8,953 bases of DNA from Acidimicrobiaceae bacterium. Its GTDB lineage: Bacteria > Actinomycetota > Acidimicrobiia > Acidimicrobiales > MedAcidi-G1. Below the pieces are notes generated by a model that was not told where the DNA came from, did no database searches, and saw only the letters and a list, made by a program, of their open reading frames with translations. Of the stretch, positions 5,175-8,953 are shown piece after piece; the stretch's first letter is position 1, and each line of letters begins with the position of its first letter. The DNA lies in NCBI GenBank assembly GCA_002699725.1, contig PACE01000032.1, positions 8,499 through 17,451 on the forward strand, written 5' to 3'. A program made the position numbers and the translations under genes.

Positions 5175-6808
5175 GTGTTTATCGCCCGGGAGGCCGGGTG
5201 GGCGGTCCACCACCAGTCGAGGAGCGGCATCGTCGGCACCCCGTAGGCCCCACACATGACCTCGCCCAGCCGTCGCCACTCCCCCGCTGGTGCCTCGACG
5301 CCGGCCTCGTGGATCGCCCTCGCGGCCTCGGCGCCGTCATCCCACCTGCTGCGGTCTGCGGGCAACGGCAGTGCGGCGACCTGGCGAGCGGTGAGGCGGA
5401 TCCGTCCGGTGGAGCGTCCGGCGCCGGCCGACGACACTGCTGCGAGGGCGGACACCGGAGGAGATGCCAGCACCGCCGCGAGGTGCCAGAGGTCGGCCGG
5501 ATCGGGCTCGACGGTGATGAGTGGCGTGAGCGGTACCGATCCTCCCTCGTCGTCGACCATCGCCTCGACCACCCGGGTCTGGGCGGCGACGAGCACCTTC
5601 GGGCGGTTCCGCTCGGCGAGCCAGGCGGCGACCTCGCCGACGGCAACGGCATCCGGGTCGACCACCGGTGCCGACCAGCGGCGGCCGGCGAACCTCGCCG
5701 GGGACGACCCCCAGCGGCAGCGCAGAGGATCGACGAGGCCGGTCGTGACCAGGGGGCGACCCCCGGCAAGGTCCGCGTCCTCGCTGACAGCGTCGACGAG
5801 CCCGTAGTAGTGCTGGCGGAATCCTGCGGTCACCCGTGCGAGGTCGCCGACGCAACCGTCGACGCTCGGCGACACCACCGGGATGCCAAGCAGTGCCGCC
5901 ACCAGCCCGCCCCAGCCGCCCGTTCCGGTCGGCGCCGCCGCTGTCCCCGCCGGCTCGAGGTGGCGGTCGACGAGAAGCCTCACCTCAGAACCATCGAACG
6001 CTGCCCGTTCGACCACCGGCGCGCACACGTCCGTGCGCCCGGCGAAGACACCCGACCGGTCGAACCAGAGCGCATCGAGCCTCCCCCACCCGAGCAGGCG
6101 CCCGCGGACGGCCGCTGCGTCACGCGCCGACAACAGCGACTGCGGCTGGATGAGCGACATCCGGCCCCCCGGGGCCAGCAGGTCCATCCCGAGGGCGAGG
6201 AACAGCCAGGCGGCGTCCGTGTAGGCACCAACCAGGTCGGTGAACCGGTCCCGCAGCACCCGCCGACGGTCGGCGTCGAACGCCGTACCCGAACGCAGTT
6301 GTCCGAGGAACGGGGGGTTGCCGACGACCGCTCCGAAACCGGCTGTAGGCGCCGTCGGCCACGTCGACCGGCCTGTGAGCAGCGGATCCGCCTCCACCAC
6401 TCCCCCGACCTCGGCCGGGTCGATCCCCGCCCAGCCCGCCAACGCACACCTCGTCAGGTGGACCGCCACTGGGTCGATGTCTGCGCCGAAGAGTTGCGTG
6501 GTGGCCACCCCACGCGGGTCGGCGCCACGTGCCGCCAGCCCGATACCGGCGGCCAGAAGGAATACTCCGGCACCGCAGGTCGGATCGACGACCGGGCCAC
6601 GCTCGACGGTCGCTGCAACCAGCGAGGCGGCGACGTCGGCCGGCGTGTAGAAGGCGCCCCGGACGTGGCGGTCCCCTTCCTGCATCGCCTCCTCGTGGAG
6701 GCGCCCGACGTCGGCGAGCCGTTCGGGATCAGCGGCAGCACCAGCCGCTCGGGCTGCCTCATAGAGATCCGGAGACCCGGACCCCGAGGAACTCCCCGGC
6801 CGGACCAC
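5171..6808 (-). CDS. Solitary N6-adenine DNA methyltransferase (545 aa)
   Basis: The protein carries the motif order of gamma-type adenine methyltransferases related to type I HsdM, Eco57I and TaqI enzymes: GAFYTP (residues 51-56, motif X region), DPTCGAGVFL (75-84, SAM-binding motif I), GADIDP (108-113, acidic residue of motif II) and the catalytic GNPPF (163-167, motif IV). The C-terminal half (about 300-490) is divergent and ends with IRLTARQVAALPLP, a pattern seen at the edge of target-recognition domains, so the protein probably recognises its own site. No endonuclease domain or neighbouring restriction gene is visible. The GTG at 6808, 16 bases after the helicase stop, has no clear Shine-Dalgarno sequence, and a stop at 6859-6857 rules out a much longer form. 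An ATG at 6685 has a strong GAGGAGG ahead but would remove the helix before GAFYTP. Methylation of an RNA or protein substrate is a less likely alternative. Confidence 0.87.
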   Translation of the reverse strand: MVRPGSSSGSGSPDLYEAARAAGAAADPERLADVGRLHEEAMQEGDRHVRGAFYTPADVAASLVAATVERGPVVDPTCGAGVFLLAAGIGLAARGADPRGVATTQLFGADIDPVAVHLTRCALAGWAGIDPAEVGGVVEADPLLTGRSTWPTAPTAGFGAVVGNPPFLGQLRSGTAFDADRRRVLRDRFTDLVGAYTDAAWLFLALGMDLLAPGGRMSLIQPQSLLSARDAAAVRGRLLGWGRLDALWFDRSGVFAGRTDVCAPVVERAAFDGSEVRLLVDRHLEPAGTAAAPTGTGGWGGLVAALLGIPVVSPSVDGCVGDLARVTAGFRQHYYGLVDAVSEDADLAGGRPLVTTGLVDPLRCRWGSSPARFAGRRWSAPVVDPDAVAVGEVAAWLAERNRPKVLVAAQTRVVEAMVDDEGGSVPLTPLITVEPDPADLWHLAAVLASPPVSALAAVSSAGAGRSTGRIRLTARQVAALPLPADRSRWDDGAEAARAIHEAGVEAPAGEWRRLGEVMCGAYGVPTMPLLDWWWTAHPASRAINT

Positions 6809-6824
6809 CGCAGCAGGAGGTCGA

Positions 6825-7994
6825 TCAGGCGGCGTCGGCCGCCGGGTCCCAAGCGTTCAGGTCAGCCAACCGGGGATCATTGGAGAAGACCTCGACGATC
6901 GGGTGCTTCATACCGAGGCGCCGCATCAGCTTGCGCACCTCGAGTTCCTCGTTCCAGAGGACGAGGCTCACCACGAGGCCGGACTCGCCCGCACGCGCCG
7001 TGCGACCGGACCGGTGGACGTAGGTCTTGGCATCGGAGGGCGGGTCGTGGTGGATGACCACGTCGACGTCGTCGACATGGATGCCCCGGGCGGCGACGTC
7101 GGTCGCCACGAGGGCCTTGATCCTGCCGGCGGAGAAGTCGCTCAACGACTTCTCCCGCTTCTCCTGGCGCAGGTCACCGTGCATGGGGGCGGCGTCGACC
7201 CCCTCGTCCTCAAGGGCCTGGGCCAACTTGTCGGCGCCCCAACGCGTGCGGGTGAAGATGATCGTGCGGTTGGACGACGCAACGATGGCGGCAGCCACGC
7301 GCACCCGGTCCATCTGGTGGACGGCGAGGAACCGGTGCTCCATCTCCGAGACGGTGGGCTCGTCCCCATCGATGGCGTACATCTCCGGATCGTGCTGGTA
7401 GCGGCTGATGAGGCCGGCGGTCATCCCGTCGAGGGTCGCCGAGAACAGCAACGTCTGGTGCTCGCCCTCGATGCCACGCAGGATCCACTCGACCTGGGGC
7501 ATGAAGCCCATGTCGGCCATGCGATCCGCCTCGTCGATGACGATCCGCTCGATGCCCTCCACGGAGAGCTCCTTGCGGTCGATGAGGTCGATCATGCGCC
7601 CCGGGGTGGCCACAACGAACTCGACGCCACGCTTCAACGCACTGATCTGCTTCTCGATGGGGGCCCCGCCGTAGATGGCGTGAATGCGGATGCCACGGCA
7701 CGCAGCCAACGGCTCGAGCTCGCGGCAGACCTGAACGGCCAACTCTCGGGTCGGCACGAGCGCCAGGGCCGTCGGACGCCCCGGCTTGGCCTTGGACAGC
7801 AACTGCAGGATCGGCAGGCCGAAGGCGAGCGTCTTACCCGAGCCGGTCTTGGCCTTCCCGCAGACATCACGTCCGGCGAGGCCATCGGCGATGGTGAGGG
7901 ACTGGATGGGGAACGGGGACTCGATCCCACGTTCGGAGAGAACGGACACCAGATCGGCGTCCACGCCCAGGTCGGCAAACCCGATGGCGGTCAT
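6825..7994 (-). CDS. DEAD-box ATP-dependent RNA helicase (389 aa)
   Basis: Every canonical superfamily 2 DEAD-box motif is present: the Q motif region (GIESPFPIQ, residues 23-31), motif I AKTGSGKT (48-55), Ia PTRELAVQV (81-89), Ib TPGR (130-133), II DEAD (154-157), III SAT (185-187), IV IIFTRT (245-250), V ATDVAARGIHVDDVD (297-311) and VI HRSGRTARAG (327-336). The enzyme uses ATP to open short RNA duplexes or remodel RNA-protein complexes in the cytoplasm, typically in ribosome assembly or mRNA decay. At 389 residues it is essentially the two RecA-like domains with a short acidic tail. It lacks the long C-terminal extension of DeaD/CsdA and the DbpA-type RNA-binding domain, so it is closest to minimal RhlE-like members. 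The ATG at 7994 has AGGT five bases ahead. The methyltransferase gene follows after 16 bases, so the two may be co-transcribed. Confidence 0.96.
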   Translation of the reverse strand: MTAIGFADLGVDADLVSVLSERGIESPFPIQSLTIADGLAGRDVCGKAKTGSGKTLAFGLPILQLLSKAKPGRPTALALVPTRELAVQVCRELEPLAACRGIRIHAIYGGAPIEKQISALKRGVEFVVATPGRMIDLIDRKELSVEGIERIVIDEADRMADMGFMPQVEWILRGIEGEHQTLLFSATLDGMTAGLISRYQHDPEMYAIDGDEPTVSEMEHRFLAVHQMDRVRVAAAIVASSNRTIIFTRTRWGADKLAQALEDEGVDAAPMHGDLRQEKREKSLSDFSAGRIKALVATDVAARGIHVDDVDVVIHHDPPSDAKTYVHRSGRTARAGESGLVVSLVLWNEELEVRKLMRRLGMKHPIVEVFSNDPRLADLNAWDPAADAA

Positions 7995-8032
7995 TTGTAC
8001 CTGTTCCCGGCAGCCTGGCCGCCGTGTTCGTC

Positions 8033-8076
8033 ACCCGCAACGAAGAGCGGGTCACGTCACCGCTTTTCGGGTGACG
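8033..8076 (-). promoter_or_regulatory. Two consecutive hairpins in the 5' region of the DEAD-box helicase gene
   Basis: In the 156-base gap between the alkyltransferase-like gene and the helicase, the minus strand reads CGTCACC-CGAAAAGC-GGTGACG (8076-8055, 7-bp stem) and then ACCCGC-TCTTCGTT-GCGGGT (8052-8033, 6-bp stem). Neither is followed by a T-run, so intrinsic termination is not well supported. They lie 39 bases or more ahead of the start codon and may form leader-RNA structure. I see no convincing promoter boxes in this gap. Confidence 0.4.
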
Positions 8077-8150
8077 AGGCCGTCCGGGGCCGACACACCA
8101 GCGGCCGACACCTCCCAAACGGTGCCCCCACCCTATCTGAACGGCGCCGC

Positions 8151-8420
8151 TCAGTCCTCCCTGACGCGTCCGTCCCATACGAAGACGCCCTCCCCGGCGA
8201 GCCGACGGGCCTGCTCCTCCTCGAATCCTGGGACCAATCGGCCGGTCGAGGTCACGACCCGCCACCACGGATGGTCCTCATGAGTGGCGAGGAAGCGACC
8301 GACCGCACGATGCGCTCCCGGAAACCCCGCCTCCACTGCCACCTCGCCGTAGGTGACGACCTCACCGGGGCCCAGTGCATCGAGCACCCGGCTGATCGCC
8401 GCCTCGAAGGGTGTCGCCAT
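8151..8420 (-). CDS. Alkyltransferase-like protein (MGMT-family DNA-binding domain, no catalytic Cys)
   Basis: This 89-residue protein is the DNA-binding domain of the O6-alkylguanine-DNA alkyltransferase family on its own. GEVVTYGEVAVEAGFPGAHRAVGRFL (residues 19-44) forms the helix-turn-helix region, and Arg38 in HRAVG corresponds to the arginine finger that fills the gap left by a flipped base. The reactive PCHRV site is replaced by PWWRVV (51-56), so the acceptor Cys and the neighbouring His are both Trp. It therefore cannot take up alkyl groups. Known alkyltransferase-like proteins bind O6-alkylguanine, bend the DNA and hand the lesion to nucleotide excision repair; that role is inferred here. 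The start ATG at 8420 lies 12 bases after the stop of the cyclase gene and lacks an obvious Shine-Dalgarno sequence, suggesting coupled translation or a shared transcript. Confidence 0.92.
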   Translation of the reverse strand: MATPFEAAISRVLDALGPGEVVTYGEVAVEAGFPGAHRAVGRFLATHEDHPWWRVVTSTGRLVPGFEEEQARRLAGEGVFVWDGRVRED

Positions 8421-8432
8421 GGCAGTCGTCGA

Positions 8433-8953
8433 TCAGTCGTCGACGTGGCTGCCCTCGGGGAGCAGCCTCACGACCGGCACCGGATCGGCAAACCCGCTGA
8501 TCTCCAGATCCCCGACCGGCTCGACCTCGGAGTTGACAAGGAGTGACGATACGAGCGACGCCGGCGCCAGGACCTGATGGGACTTGGCCATGTCGCAGAG
8601 GCGCGAGGCCAGGATAACCGCATCGCCGATGTGGTCCTCGCCTTCAACCAACAACACCTGGCCCCTGGCGATGCCGGCCCGCAACTTGAGGGGCGATCCG
8701 CTCATGTCGATCACGCCTTCGATCTCGATGACGACCTCGACCGTCCGCTCCGGCTCGGTCCCGACGAGCATCGCCCCGTCACCGAGCCACTTGGCGATCC
8801 GGACGCCCTTCCTCGCCGCTAGCTGGCGCACCGCCGACTTGAAATCGTGAAGAACCTCGAGCGCCGCACCATCGCCCTCCGAATCGATGAACGAGGTGAA
8901 GCCCGAGAGGTCGATGAACGCGAACGTGCGGTCAACGCGCCGGTACTCGTCCC
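8433..8953 (-). CDS. Class III nucleotidyl cyclase domain protein, C-terminal fragment
   Basis: The last 172 codons are visible; the gene continues past the right edge, so the N-terminus and any partner domains are unknown. The visible part is a class III adenylate/guanylate cyclase catalytic domain. It contains FIDLSGFTSF with the first metal-binding Asp (visible residue 14), KWLGDGAMLV with the purine-selecting Lys54 and second metal-binding Asp58, AGIARGQV (92-99), and EDHIGDAVILASRL (105-118). In the last motif Arg117 is kept, but the usual transition-state Asn (in V-N-x-A-x-R) is Ile113. The domain would convert ATP to cyclic AMP if active; the substitution makes reduced or lost activity possible. 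The frame is open through the window edge, so the GTG at 8831 is internal. The gene ends 12 bases before the alkyltransferase-like gene and is probably co-transcribed with it. Confidence 0.9.
   Translation of the reverse strand, partial: DEYRRVDRTFAFIDLSGFTSFIDSEGDGAALEVLHDFKSAVRQLAARKGVRIAKWLGDGAMLVGTEPERTVEVVIEIEGVIDMSGSPLKLRAGIARGQVLLVEGEDHIGDAVILASRLCDMAKSHQVLAPASLVSSLLVNSEVEPVGDLEISGFADPVPVVRLLPEGSHVDD

Noticed and set aside
5015..7057. A 680-codon plus-strand open frame opposite the methyltransferase and helicase
   Set aside because: The translation is rich in Arg, Pro and Gly with no domain pattern, and it lies antisense to two genes with full sets of catalytic motifs. High GC suppresses stops and creates such shadows.
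6903..8546. A 547-codon plus-strand open frame opposite the helicase and downstream genes
   Set aside because: It crosses several minus-strand genes and has no recognisable domain; it mirrors the helicase codon pattern.

Overview
The window is compact and GC-rich, with most genes on the minus strand and gaps of a few tens of bases. Codon third positions are strongly G/C. The gene content (a FadD-type ligase, a metX-metY pair behind a SAM-clan riboswitch, an actinobacterial-type MGMT-family protein with a PWWRVV site, and a class III cyclase) suggests a high-GC actinobacterium, perhaps of the Acidimicrobiia. That placement is inference from style and content, not from a marker gene. There are no transposases, integrases, CRISPR repeats or phage genes, so this looks like ordinary chromosome.

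Layout from left to right. At 1-318 (minus) is the N-terminal part of an AMP-forming acyl-CoA synthetase, cut by the window edge. At 516-591 (minus) is a tRNA-Gly(GCC) with an encoded CCA end, followed by a strong intrinsic terminator (479-512). Divergent from it is the only plus-strand protein gene (675-1688), encoding an unfamiliar 337-residue protein with ferritin-like hints; a perfect 10-bp inverted repeat lies just ahead of its start. It converges on a minus-strand block whose last gene encodes a 75-residue protein (1704-1931); a strong hairpin sits at the junction. Upstream in that block are a 166-residue secreted or membrane protein (1945-2445), a Cys/Met-metabolism PLP enzyme (2508-3692) and homoserine O-acetyltransferase metX (3685-4932).

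The 238-base stretch 4933-5170 contains no protein gene. It holds a promoter-like sequence, a riboswitch of the SAM-I/SAM-IV superfamily, and a hairpin covering the metX ribosome-binding site. Further upstream on the same strand are a solitary adenine-specific DNA methyltransferase (5171-6808), a DEAD-box RNA helicase (6825-7994), an alkyltransferase-like DNA-repair protein (8151-8420) and the C-terminal part of a class III nucleotidyl cyclase (8433-8953, open at the window edge).

The best-understood unit is the methionine block. MetX activates homoserine, the overlapping PLP enzyme replaces the activating group with a sulfur compound, and the leader RNA probably shuts the pair down when S-adenosylmethionine is abundant. 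No spectacular new system is evident. The items most worth a second look are the metX leader and its possible translational switch, the orphan methyltransferase without a nuclease partner, the unknown ferritin-like protein with its upstream palindrome, and a cyclase that appears to lack the transition-state asparagine.
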